Of a DNA stretch of 64,000 nt, positions 8,028-16,838 are shown piece by piece; position 1 is the first letter of the stretch; every line of letters begins with the position of its first letter. The stretch spans positions 1 through 64,000 of the forward strand of contig NZ_CAMLDD010000008.1 in NCBI RefSeq assembly GCF_946478785.1, in the 5' to 3' direction. The position numbers were made by a program, and so were the translations under genes. The notes beneath the pieces are model-generated. The model saw only the letters and a list, made by a program, of their open reading frames with translations, made no database searches and had not been told where the DNA came from. This DNA is from an uncultured Flavobacterium sp. GTDB lineage: Bacteria; Bacteroidota; Bacteroidia; Flavobacteriales; Flavobacteriaceae.

Positions 8028-8429
8028 CTAATACAAATTGTTTATTTGTTTTTGAACATAATAAGCATATTGAGGCCCTAAATTACTTCCTTGGTAATTT
8101 ATTATTGTAAAATCTTCTAAGCCATCAAAATTTACATCTAGAGCTATCAACAGGTTACCACCTTCTATATTTTGAAAACTTTTTATATTCGTTTTTTCTA
8201 TATCAAAATATGAGACAGTACTTGATGGGCTTACCTCAAATTCTGTTATTAATGAGCTAGGGATGAAATCTATTTCCTGAATTTTATTTGTGCCCTTACT
8301 TATAAGTTTTATTTTGATTTTTTGTATTTCATCTCCGTCCTCCTCTTCATTTTTTGATGTTGAAAACTTAAAAATAAAGTTTTTGAACAAGGTTCTATTT
8401 TTCGGTTTTATCGATATTTCTATTGTCAT
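8028..8429 (-). CDS. XAC2610-like domain protein, probable lysozyme-inhibitor-type immunity
   Basis: A 133-residue frame with no signal peptide. Its C-terminal part reads A-L-D-V-N-F-D-G-L-E-D, then a strand, then G-P-Q-Y-A-Y-Y-V-Q near the end. This is the D-x-N-x-D-G-x-x-D plus N-Y-Y-L/V ending typical of XAC2610-related proteins, a family first known from a Xanthomonas lysozyme inhibitor acting as immunity to a secreted lysozyme. It overlaps the upstream lipoprotein gene by 35 bases in another frame. Since the target would be in the periplasm, lack of an export signal is odd. The frame may be the second half of a lipoprotein split by a frameshift near 8395, see the findings. Function is inferred. 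Confidence 0.55.
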   Translation of the reverse strand: MTIEISIKPKNRTLFKNFIFKFSTSKNEEEDGDEIQKIKIKLISKGTNKIQEIDFIPSSLITEFEVSPSSTVSYFDIEKTNIKSFQNIEGGNLLIALDVNFDGLEDFTIINYQGSNLGPQYAYYVQKQINNLY

Positions 8430-8901
8430 TAGCTAACTTATTAGTATGAGAAACATCGTTGTTAATTATATTTTTTCCAAAATTTTTAAAAGAATCCTGA
8501 GCATCAGGCATTAGTGTTGTCAAAATGTTTTCACTTTTTCCTTCTAATTTTATGCTATCTAATCTGTTGGTATTATCATAATAAAAAATATAAATCTCAT
8601 AATAAGTATCTGATAATACTTCATCTATATACATTTTTATATTAAATTTCACTTTTAACGTTGTACTATTTTTGGTAACATCTGCTGGAGTATAGTTCAT
8701 TGCACAACCTGAGCCACAACTTATAACAAATGATTCATTAGCATAATTTTTTAATTCATTAAATGTTGTCAAAATGACTTCTGGTTTCTTTACGCTAGAT
8801 ATATCTTTTATATCAGTCGTGCCTCTTTTTGGATCACTTTTTCTGCATCCTACTATAAATAATAATAGAATACAAATTATATATTTTTTCTTTATTTGCA
8901 T
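8395..8901 (-). CDS. Lipoprotein of unknown function, probable immunity factor
   Basis: I place the start at 8901 (MQIKKKY), seven codons inside the longest frame, because it puts the basic residues directly before the hydrophobic stretch. That gives 168 residues with a lipobox ending I-V-G-C near residue 19. A conserved-looking patch S-C-G-S-G-C-A-M-N-Y follows, then a beta-rich region with repeated aromatic residues. The C-terminus is a polar linker that ends at 8395, overlapping the XAC2610-like frame. It is an outer- or inner-membrane-anchored periplasmic protein by prediction. Its place downstream of a wall-hydrolase effector suggests immunity, but the domain is unknown to me. Confidence 0.6.
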   Translation of the reverse strand: MQIKKKYIICILLLFIVGCRKSDPKRGTTDIKDISSVKKPEVILTTFNELKNYANESFVISCGSGCAMNYTPADVTKNSTTLKVKFNIKMYIDEVLSDTYYEIYIFYYDNTNRLDSIKLEGKSENILTTLMPDAQDSFKNFGKNIINNDVSHTNKLANDNRNIDKTEK

Positions 8902-9017
8902 TTTTATTTTATTTAAAATCACCAGTTAACAAGATACCCATTCTTGCTAGACGAGGGTTTTGTCATACGTCAAGAACCCTATTGATTCATTTTTTTTTAA
9001 AAAAACTTTATAAAAAT

Positions 9018-10214
9018 TTATTCTTCCATACCTGGCTGCCATCCAGCGCCATATCTTGTTTTTTTATATAATTCTCTAAAATCAGATAAATTATAATAAT
9101 TGTTTTTCTTAAATTCTTCTTCAGATTCCTCATCATTGAGCCGTGGAAAAAAGGCATACATTTCATATGATGGATCAGAACTTGTTAAAAGTTTTGTAGA
9201 ATAGTAACAATATAATGCATGAATTCTAGTCTCTTCGCTAAAATCCTTTTTGTCAAGTTTTGGAAAATGTTCTGTCAAAAAAGCAATATATTTTTCTTTA
9301 CTACTTTTATCTGCCTGATTCATAATCTCAAAAATTTCTTTATGAAACACATATATATTGTCGCAGGTTTTGGTAAATAATATTTTATCAAACTCTTCAT
9401 CATTTAAGTTTCTATCCAAAACCCATTTTAGTAAATCCTGATCTTTAACATACCCAAAAGTTTTTACCAATGTTTCCAAGAATTCCTCATCATTAAATTT
9501 TAGCCAATCCAAACTTGCTTTGTTATCATTGAAAAGGTATTTGTTGCGATTAACTAATGTTTGAATATTTTTTTGGCGAACTGAATTTAAATTTTTATCA
9601 TCTTTCCATAATTGAGTATTATTTATTTCGCCTCCTTCGCTTCTTGTTGTTACAATTTTATTTTCAATTTCTACCGTTTGTGGAAATTCTTTTTGATAAT
9701 CAATTAATTCAGGTATAAAATAAAAATCTGTAATAAAATATTCATTTTTAATAATGTAAGTACCATTGTAATCTGTTCCGTTATAAGGATAATAATTGAA
9801 GTTTTTATCACATTTATTAAAATAGTTTATGTATAAAAATTTCTTGTCAGAATTCAGATCTATCGTTCTACCAAATATTTCTTTTATTTTAAAACTAAAT
9901 TTATCAGTTGTAACAAATTTATATCCTTGCGAAATAAGATTTTTTTTGTCTATTTCAACTGTTGCCTCTAAATCTGAAATTTCAAATTTCTCATTCGCTA
10001 CAGGTATATCCAAACCTATCTCCCCAAAAGACTGTTTCTGACCTCTATTTAATTGCGAAATAAGTATCTTCTCTAAATATTTACTGTATACTATTGATTT
10101 ATTTTGCGAATCATCAGAATCGCTTTTAACATTTAAATTTTCCTTTTTATCAGAATTACATGAATAAAAATTAAATGCGAAAATCGTTAAACTTAAAATT
10201 ATTACTTTTTTCAT
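9018..10214 (-). CDS. Lipoprotein, paralogue of its upstream neighbour, probable immunity protein
   Basis: A 398-residue lipoprotein. I choose ATG at 10214 (MKKVII) because it begins a normal signal peptide with lipobox N-F-Y-S-C. The rest has no recognised domain. It is clearly related to the protein at 10389-11618: both contain K-N-I-Q-x-L-x-N-R-N-K-Y near the middle followed by N-D-N-K-A-S-L and L-V-K-T-F-G-Y-V, both hold a C-D-x-x-x-V-F-H-K-E patch, and both end in F-K-x-N-N-Y-Y-x-L. The pair follows a secreted wall-hydrolase gene, so tandem immunity lipoproteins are the simplest reading. The two have diverged a good deal, which suits immunity to different effector variants. Confidence 0.65.
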   Translation of the reverse strand: MKKVIILSLTIFAFNFYSCNSDKKENLNVKSDSDDSQNKSIVYSKYLEKILISQLNRGQKQSFGEIGLDIPVANEKFEISDLEATVEIDKKNLISQGYKFVTTDKFSFKIKEIFGRTIDLNSDKKFLYINYFNKCDKNFNYYPYNGTDYNGTYIIKNEYFITDFYFIPELIDYQKEFPQTVEIENKIVTTRSEGGEINNTQLWKDDKNLNSVRQKNIQTLVNRNKYLFNDNKASLDWLKFNDEEFLETLVKTFGYVKDQDLLKWVLDRNLNDEEFDKILFTKTCDNIYVFHKEIFEIMNQADKSSKEKYIAFLTEHFPKLDKKDFSEETRIHALYCYYSTKLLTSSDPSYEMYAFFPRLNDEESEEEFKKNNYYNLSDFRELYKKTRYGAGWQPGMEE

Positions 10215-10388
10215 ATTTATTATTTTATAAAATTCCACCAACTAACAAAAGCATCCCTGCTCTTACTAGCTGGGGCTTTTCTTTTTCAATACGTCAATGA
10301 CCTTATTGTTTTTATTTTAAATTATATTTCTCTATTTATTATATCTCTAAATCGGTAATCTATATTCTCAATCAAGATATTATGAATA

Positions 10389-11618
10389 CTACTCTTGTCC
10401 AGGGTATGAAATACCATCTCCGTCTACTTTAGCCTCTTCCCAAAAAGTCTTTAAATTAGTTAGCCCATAATAATTATTCCTTTTAAATTCACTATCAATA
10501 GAAACTTTAGTTTCAACATCACTAAATTTATAATAAGATCCCATAGAATATCTGTATCTTTCATAACTATTATCTTGTGCAAGGATAGAAGAAAGATTAA
10601 GAACGTTAGCAACAATAATCATTTTCTCTTCAAATTTTAAAGATTTCTCTTCTTCTAAATACCTAATGTAGTCAAGTAAATCATCCATATAATTACCATT
10701 ACTTGGTTTCATTTCCTTTTGCATAATTTCAATGGTTTCTTTATGAAAAACAAATTTTCCGTCACAGGTTCTATGCCAAATTAACTGACCATATTCTTCT
10801 CCATTAGTTATCCCACTTTTTGTTTTAAATCGATTGTTTTCAACTACCCATTTCAATAAATCCTTATCTTGAACATAGCCAAAAGTTTTTACTAATGATT
10901 CTAAAAATTCCTTATCATTAAATTTCAACCAAACTAAACTTGCTTTATTGTCATTAAAAATATATTTGTTACGATTAATTAATATTTGAATATTTTTTTG
11001 CCTTTGTTTTTCTATATCAGGTATATTTTTCCATCGTTTAATTTCAATTTTATTACCTTCAACTTCATCTGTTACAAAAATTGCCTCACTTTCATAGACT
11101 GAAAGCTCAGGATATTTTTTTTCATAATTTATTAATTGTGGTATTGCCCAAAAACAAGTAATGAATTTATTTTTTTTAGACACATATATATATTGAAAAT
11201 CTGCAGTTTGAGGTTTAAAATCTATTTTTTTTTCACATCTATTGCTCACATCTATTTTTAAAAATTCAGAATTTGAATTAGGGTCTATTTTCCGCTTAAA
11301 AAAAAGATCTATTTTTTCAGAAAAACCTTTATCAGACAAAAAAGCATATGCGTTATTTTTCAATATTTCACTTTCTAAGTTTGCTAATACATTAAGATCA
11401 TCTGAATTATAATCCTCAAAACTTCCATATTCTTCGGAAGCTCCACTTTCTAATTGTTTCTTTATTACTTCTTTTTCTTTACTCAATTCCATATTATTAG
11501 CTTTATTAATGTCATCTGTTTTTTCTTTTTTTTGACAACTTGACATAAGTGTAAAAAAGAAACAGAAAAATATAGTAATGTTTTTTAATTTGTTATCTAG
11601 AACTTTCACCTGATTCAT
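10389..11618 (-). CDS. Lipoprotein overlapping the effector gene, probable cognate immunity
   Basis: A 409-residue protein whose start overlaps the last 26 bases of the effector gene, so translation is probably coupled to it. The N-terminus has a hydrophobic stretch (T-I-F-F-C-F-F-F-T) and lipobox L-M-S-S-C near residue 28, so it is exported and lipid-anchored. No known domain is visible. It shares with the downstream lipoprotein the blocks described there, including N-R-N-K-Y-I-F and L-K-F-N-D. Direct overlap with a predicted peptidoglycan hydrolase that would attack self cells from the periplasm makes it the best candidate for the cognate immunity protein. This is inference from position and export. 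Confidence 0.7.
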   Translation of the reverse strand: MNQVKVLDNKLKNITIFFCFFFTLMSSCQKKEKTDDINKANNMELSKEKEVIKKQLESGASEEYGSFEDYNSDDLNVLANLESEILKNNAYAFLSDKGFSEKIDLFFKRKIDPNSNSEFLKIDVSNRCEKKIDFKPQTADFQYIYVSKKNKFITCFWAIPQLINYEKKYPELSVYESEAIFVTDEVEGNKIEIKRWKNIPDIEKQRQKNIQILINRNKYIFNDNKASLVWLKFNDKEFLESLVKTFGYVQDKDLLKWVVENNRFKTKSGITNGEEYGQLIWHRTCDGKFVFHKETIEIMQKEMKPSNGNYMDDLLDYIRYLEEEKSLKFEEKMIIVANVLNLSSILAQDNSYERYRYSMGSYYKFSDVETKVSIDSEFKRNNYYGLTNLKTFWEEAKVDGDGISYPGQE

Positions 11619-14202
11619 TTGATTTAATATTAAGCTTTAATACTTTTTTACTTGCTTCATCCGCAGAAGTATATTTATCATCTTTATTTAATTTATCTAT
11701 ATCTCTAATTTCGTAGCCCATAGGTTTATAAAACCCACGGAAAATTTTATAATGTTTAACTCCTTTTTTGGTTGTATAAGAAACAAAAACGTTACCACTA
11801 CAGTCATATTTAGATATTTTCAACATATCTCCTTGATTTCCTCCCAAACAAGCATAAATATCATCTACAGGTAATTCTCCAAACACAAAAGTTGCATGTC
11901 CGGAAGTCTGCATTTTTTTCCCTGTAGAATCACAATCAGAAAAAATTGCTACTGCTCCATAAAACACTTCACATTTTTCAACTTTCTTACTATCCAAAAA
12001 CATTCGCGAACCTGCAGATTTAGGGCTTTTATTTCCACTTTCTTCTAGACACCAACAAACAAATGATGCACACCAAGCTGTTCCACTTCCTGATCCTGGG
12101 CTTCCACCTCCATCAGAATGATATGTTTTTATTCTTGAATCTATATCACTTTCGTCTTTCCCTCCATATGTTTTTGCTTCTTCTAATGCAATTTTCATCC
12201 ATGGAGACCTTTCTTTGTCTTGACTTTTATCTTCACTTTTTAAATTTTCGCAGCTACCTTTAAACAAAGCTATAGCACCCGGTTTATAATGCTTTTCAGT
12301 TAATTCTTCTATTACTTCACTAACTGTAGTTTTCCCATTATTAAATCCCCAACGCTGTTCTTTTTTTTGTCTCGTATAAACCCATTTTTCTCTTTTTGTA
12401 CGTTCATTCTCTTCTTTCATAAAAGAAGGATTTGAAGAATAGCCATATTTAGTTACCCATGGTTCTTGACCTATATTTACTGCTCTCTGTTCAGGACTTG
12501 TTTTACTTCCATCTCCATCAGGCACATCTATACTCTCATCAAAAAGAACATATTTAGGATTACTTCCATTTCCAACAGCATTAGGTTTTAAAACCAACAA
12601 ATACAAATCCACCATTGTCTTCAATTGATCTTTTTTCTTTTTAAAATAATCTTCAACAAAAGCCATTTGATCAATAAATGTCATTGCTTTCAATTTAGCT
12701 CTAGTTGTTCCAAGTCCTTTTGCTGCGGCATCACTAAATTGTATTAAACCAGAAAATCCAGCTCCATTATCAGCAGACGGTTTAAATGTACTACCAGTTT
12801 CTAGATGCATAATTGCCATTAACTCGCTTGCTTTTTCTTTCTTTTTATCTTCACCCCAAAGATTTGAACAAACCTGCAATACTTTTTTGCGTTCATCACA
12901 AGTTAATTTATCACTCCAGTAAAAATTATTTTCTTTACAAACACAAGTTCCTTTTTCCTCTTTCTTATCCTTTTTCTCAGGCGTAAAAATCTTCGCAACC
13001 TTATTAGTAACTTCAATTGGATCGGGTTTAAAAACAGTAGCATCAACATTAACAATTTTACTTGGTTTAGTTTGTTTAGTTTGTATTACTTCAACATCTG
13101 CGTATACTTCCTGTTCTGCACCTTCTCCCCAATAATTTCCCCCTTTACTTCTTGGGATTTTATTAAGAGGTATCACTACAGAATATATGTTTGACCTAAT
13201 AATGAATTTATCATTGAATAATTCATCATCTGAAATCCCGTCTTCATCATATAATTTTAGACGGATTTCTTTACCAATCAGTCCATTAGAATCTATCCAA
13301 ACCTTGATTTGCTTTTCCTTAAAAGCTCCTTGTATTTTATGCCCGGCAGTATCTGTAAGATGTACATTCGTAATTTCTGCCTTCGCTTTTGGTACTTGTG
13401 CGGAAGATCCTGATGTATTGGCCTTTTCCTGTACAGGTTTTTGTACAGCTGTTTTGGGCTGTGCAGGCTGTTGTACAGGTATTTTCCTCTTATATGGTGC
13501 TACAGGTACTTCCAGATCATTTACATCAACATTGTTACTTGCAATTTTTCCGTTGTTAAAATCGGTTGTTACATAATATTCATGTACTTTGCCTTCATCC
13601 TTACTCTTTTTTGCAGTTTTGGCAAAACTGGGTCTTAATAGAAAATTCACATCAGCTTTTCCATTTTTAACAATACCCGGAAGTATTTGTAATATATTTT
13701 TTGTGTTTGCCTTATCGTGTCCCCCGCCATCTGCATCATCCTCCCAAAGTGTAACATTTATTTTACGTTTCTCCATGTGCAGGCAGTGAACTCTCGCCTT
13801 AAGCGTTTGTCCATACGATAAAGGTTTTTCAGGCTTTTTACCGTTTTTATCCAGTAATTCTATACTTTCTATTTTTGGTGCTTCTGCCGGATGTGACTTA
13901 ATATTAAGACGGGCCTCTTCATCTCCTCTTTTAGCCAAAATACGGATCCCTTTTCTATCTAAACTTCTCTGAAAGAAGGTATACGATATCTTTTTTCCCG
14001 TTTTGTCATTTTCTTTTGTTTTACGCCATCTTCCGTTTTCCAATACATACACCTCCCATTTAACTGGCTGCTCAAAATGATTATTTGCATTAGAAGCAGA
14101 GTGTTGGAAAGGCAAAACATTCGGTAAAAAATCATTTACTGAATAGAATTCTTCCTTACCTACAACAGGGTCTGGATTTCCAATTATTTTAAAATCTGAC
14201 AT
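11593..14202 (-). CDS. Large T6SS effector with transglycosylase-like and CHAP-like wall hydrolase domains
   Basis: An 869-residue protein with no signal peptide, as expected for T6SS cargo. Residues 1-240 and 270-400 are beta-rich repeats of a type common in Bacteroidota T6SS cargo, divided by a proline/glutamine linker (P-V-Q-Q-P-A-Q-P-K near 242). Residues about 455-545 resemble a lysozyme/soluble lytic transglycosylase fold: I-M-H-L-E-T-G gives candidate catalytic Glu468, followed by G-A-G-F-S-G-L-I-Q-F. Residues about 666-780 match a CHAP or TIGR02594-type amidase: W-C-A-S-F-V-C-W with Cys711 and S-G-H-A-T-F-V-F with His769. It would cut glycan and peptide parts of peptidoglycan. It lies 11 bases after the PAAR-like gene and overlaps its probable immunity gene. 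The family calls are by eye. Confidence 0.75.
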   Translation of the reverse strand: MSDFKIIGNPDPVVGKEEFYSVNDFLPNVLPFQHSASNANNHFEQPVKWEVYVLENGRWRKTKENDKTGKKISYTFFQRSLDRKGIRILAKRGDEEARLNIKSHPAEAPKIESIELLDKNGKKPEKPLSYGQTLKARVHCLHMEKRKINVTLWEDDADGGGHDKANTKNILQILPGIVKNGKADVNFLLRPSFAKTAKKSKDEGKVHEYYVTTDFNNGKIASNNVDVNDLEVPVAPYKRKIPVQQPAQPKTAVQKPVQEKANTSGSSAQVPKAKAEITNVHLTDTAGHKIQGAFKEKQIKVWIDSNGLIGKEIRLKLYDEDGISDDELFNDKFIIRSNIYSVVIPLNKIPRSKGGNYWGEGAEQEVYADVEVIQTKQTKPSKIVNVDATVFKPDPIEVTNKVAKIFTPEKKDKKEEKGTCVCKENNFYWSDKLTCDERKKVLQVCSNLWGEDKKKEKASELMAIMHLETGSTFKPSADNGAGFSGLIQFSDAAAKGLGTTRAKLKAMTFIDQMAFVEDYFKKKKDQLKTMVDLYLLVLKPNAVGNGSNPKYVLFDESIDVPDGDGSKTSPEQRAVNIGQEPWVTKYGYSSNPSFMKEENERTKREKWVYTRQKKEQRWGFNNGKTTVSEVIEELTEKHYKPGAIALFKGSCENLKSEDKSQDKERSPWMKIALEEAKTYGGKDESDIDSRIKTYHSDGGGSPGSGSGTAWCASFVCWCLEESGNKSPKSAGSRMFLDSKKVEKCEVFYGAVAIFSDCDSTGKKMQTSGHATFVFGELPVDDIYACLGGNQGDMLKISKYDCSGNVFVSYTTKKGVKHYKIFRGFYKPMGYEIRDIDKLNKDDKYTSADEASKKVLKLNIKSNESGESSR

Positions 14203-14213
14203 ACTCTTTTATT

Positions 14214-14708
14214 TTATTTACAAATAGAATCACTCTCTTCTAAACTCTCCTGAAATTCAACTGTATTAACCAAAGGGTTTATCTGATTGCTTACCTGAGG
14301 TTTTGCTTTTTTTGCATTTTCTTTACCTGCCTCTGCTTTCTGCCCGTGTTTATCTACTTCTATACAATCCGGCCCTCCAATTGGACAAGTTGCTTTGCTA
14401 TCTTCAAGTAGTATTTTCCCTTTATTACTTAAACTAACTTTATCATAAAAACCGCTCCATTTGGTAATAGTTGCCTGGCAAGGTAAATAATCACCGCTTC
14501 CGTTAGGTTGCATTTTACATTTACCAAAAGTATTTTTCTCAAGCGTTTGTCCAATTTCTTTGTCGGTTGCAATGAGTTTATTTGCTGCATCTTTATCATT
14601 TGCATAATGTTTCTGCTGAGATTTTACCTTTAGTGTATCTTTTTTTGGTTCAACACCAAACTTACATTTTAACGTAGCCCCTTGTACTACTAGGTGTTTC
14701 TCACTCAT
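14214..14708 (-). CDS. PAAR-like spike tip protein (DUF4280 type)
   Basis: A 164-residue protein of the PAAR-like DUF4280 type. It opens with V-V-Q-G-A-T-L-K-C-K-F-G, contains F-G-K-C-K-M-Q-P-N-G near residue 62, and then L-P-C-Q-A-T-I-T-K-W and S-K-A-T-C-P-I-G-G-P-D-C. The repeated short beta turns and cysteines suit a sharp cone that caps VgrG and recruits cargo. The last 40 residues are a polar tail that may dock the effector. It lies between the LysM protein and the effector, the usual order of a spike-loaded cargo module. Confidence 0.8.
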   Translation of the reverse strand: MSEKHLVVQGATLKCKFGVEPKKDTLKVKSQQKHYANDKDAANKLIATDKEIGQTLEKNTFGKCKMQPNGSGDYLPCQATITKWSGFYDKVSLSNKGKILLEDSKATCPIGGPDCIEVDKHGQKAEAGKENAKKAKPQVSNQINPLVNTVEFQESLEESDSICK

Positions 14709-14798
14709 GGCTTTACCTTTTTGAAATATTAAACGTTGTTCTTAATTACTTTACCTGTTCTATTTTCTAATGCTTATTATATTTAATTAACTATCAAT

Positions 14799-15857
14799 TT
14801 ATTCTTTTCGTTTTTCTAAAAGTTCTACCGATATTGAAATCTTTATTGGATCATCATAATCAATACTGCATTCCATTTTTATCTTTTCAATCCAATAGCA
14901 ATCCTTGTCCAAAAGATATGTCGCATTATAATATCCTTTCCTAGCATCGTATCCAAAATTGGCTTCAGATTCACTGTCTTTATAATCTCCTTTTTGTTCC
15001 ACCTTCACTAAATAAGTTTCATCTAAAAAGGGATCAATCTTTTGTTCGACTTCAAATAATGATTCCTCATCTTTTTCTAACGGAAAGGAAACATTGTTTT
15101 TAAATGCATAATCGGCTGTGTAACCTATATGTATAGCATTAAAAAAAACTCTCAACAAATAATCTGAAGTCAGCGACTTCAACAATGTATCTATATTTTC
15201 TAATGCACACTCCGTATGGTCAATATAAATTTGAATTACTTCACCTTCATAATAATCCAAAATTTCTGTTTTTACACCTTCCCAACGGTTTATAATTTCA
15301 CTATAATTATGAACATCAATCCATTTACCATACTCGTCAACCACTATCTTCAAAGGATATAAAACTTCCGCTGTTTTTGCTGCAAGTTCATCCATAACAG
15401 TATCCGGTATTTCGTTATTGATATGTAAAGACTGCCTGCTTATTTCAAACAGATGAAATTTATTTTTATCCGATGCAAGCCATTTAATACCTACCTTCAT
15501 TTCAATTGTATCAGTCTGTTCACCAACTTCCGTAGTGTATTGTACTTTGTATTCTTTACTTATTCCGTTAGGTAGAAAAGGCAATTTATAATCCTTCCCT
15601 AAGCTAACTTTTCTGGGCTTCTTCTCAACTGCATCGCCAGCATTTCTCACTGGTGCCAAAATCAAAAACTCTAAATGACTTTTAAAATCCGCTTCTATTA
15701 AATCTGAAATTTCACAATATATATTATGGTATCGTCTAAGCTCCTGAGCCTCTAAACCTAGTTCATTAGCTACACTTTCGAGCGTATCACCTTTTCTTAT
15801 TTTATAAGTTAAGTGTTTACTGTGCGACGGAACCTCAGATTCATTTATATAATACAT
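14799..15857 (-). CDS. LysM-domain protein of the T6SS cargo module
   Basis: A 352-residue protein without signal peptide. Residues about 16-60 form a LysM domain (Y-K-I-R-K-G-D-T-L-E-S-V-A-N-E-L-G). The remaining 290 residues are not recognised; they look mixed alpha/beta with many acidic residues. LysM usually binds glycan, but in contractile tail systems small LysM proteins also act inside the particle as cement next to the spike. As the protein is cytoplasmic by prediction and sits directly upstream of the PAAR-like tip and the effector, an adaptor or chaperone for spike loading is my preferred reading. That function is inferred. Confidence 0.65.
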   Translation of the reverse strand: MYYINESEVPSHSKHLTYKIRKGDTLESVANELGLEAQELRRYHNIYCEISDLIEADFKSHLEFLILAPVRNAGDAVEKKPRKVSLGKDYKLPFLPNGISKEYKVQYTTEVGEQTDTIEMKVGIKWLASDKNKFHLFEISRQSLHINNEIPDTVMDELAAKTAEVLYPLKIVVDEYGKWIDVHNYSEIINRWEGVKTEILDYYEGEVIQIYIDHTECALENIDTLLKSLTSDYLLRVFFNAIHIGYTADYAFKNNVSFPLEKDEESLFEVEQKIDPFLDETYLVKVEQKGDYKDSESEANFGYDARKGYYNATYLLDKDCYWIEKIKMECSIDYDDPIKISISVELLEKRKE

Positions 15858-15885
15858 GGATACAGATAATTTAAAGATTGACTTA

Positions 15886-16836
15886 TTAATTCATTTCTGC
15901 TTTTGTTCCGTATACAAAATCCGGATCTTTAACTTTATCTTCTTTGTTTAACTCAACCTTTTTTTCTTTCTGTCTTTTACAAATGATAACTGAGTTTTCT
16001 GTAATACCATTCATGCCTAATGTGTATTTAGCATCAACATATCTGGCTGGCTGATACCATTTTGGCTGCAGAAAAAATACCCAGTTACAATTTTCTCCAT
16101 TTTGTTTTAAATCAATCTTACTTTCAGCATTATGGGCATTATATCCTGAAACTGTATGGTAAAACAACGCTCCAAAATCGATTCTTACCGGTCCTTTTGA
16201 CCTTAATGAAGTATACGTTTCACTATTAGTTTTCTTTTCAATTAATAAGGTAATTAACAAAAGATCTTTCATCTCGACATCTTCAACAACCGGAAACGGG
16301 TTTTCCCTTTCTGGTATTCTCCATGTAACATATTCTTTTGGAGGTATCTGCAACATATAGTTAAATACGGCATAAATTCCTGTAGGCACTATAAATACAA
16401 GAAAATGCGAACACATTAAAAAAGTCAAACCAAGACCATTTAATGCGGTATAGATAATTATAAATAGTACAGATGAATAAAGCATAATTAAGAAGGAGAA
16501 CAGCAATTCATTGGTAATTAATTTTTGATTAAATTGATCAAAATATACCCTGTATAAATAAACATGAACCGATCCGAACAATAAGGAAGCTATTTGATAA
16601 AACAGAAACTCATCTGATATTTCAGTAAATAATTTATTGTAGCCTAAAAAAGCAACTAAGGCATAAATAAGTACAAATGAAAAGATATAGATATAAAATT
16701 TCTTTTTGTGTGTTACTGCAAAATCTTTTATTTTATCACTAAATACCATTGTCAGTATAACACTAACTGCTATAATTACAACCAAAAATACAATGAGCCT
16801 GACATCAATGAGTGCTCCTAAATGCTTTTTTACCAT
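15886..16836 (-). CDS. tssN: T6SS subtype iii membrane protein TssN
   Basis: A 316-residue protein with about five transmembrane helices in the first 160 residues (roughly 12-30, 45-65, 77-97, 108-130 and 134-158), followed by a soluble domain. The soluble part includes R-I-P-E-R-E-N-P-F-P near residue 173, a V-E-M-K-D-L-L-L-I-T strand and W-V-F-F-L-Q-P-K-W near residue 251. That is the known layout of TssN, the inner-membrane part of the Bacteroidota envelope complex whose cytoplasmic domain contacts the baseplate. It starts 2 bases after the tssG stop. Confidence comes from topology plus context. Confidence 0.85.
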   Translation of the reverse strand: MVKKHLGALIDVRLIVFLVVIIAVSVILTMVFSDKIKDFAVTHKKKFYIYIFSFVLIYALVAFLGYNKLFTEISDEFLFYQIASLLFGSVHVYLYRVYFDQFNQKLITNELLFSFLIMLYSSVLFIIIYTALNGLGLTFLMCSHFLVFIVPTGIYAVFNYMLQIPPKEYVTWRIPERENPFPVVEDVEMKDLLLITLLIEKKTNSETYTSLRSKGPVRIDFGALFYHTVSGYNAHNAESKIDLKQNGENCNWVFFLQPKWYQPARYVDAKYTLGMNGITENSVIICKRQKEKKVELNKEDKVKDPDFVYGTKAEMN

Positions 16837-16838
16837 TT

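Noticed and set aside
13187..13789. Overlapping plus-strand frames inside the effector gene
   Set aside because: They are antisense to a clear coding region with a biased composition (proline/glutamine linker), which leaves the other strand open by chance.
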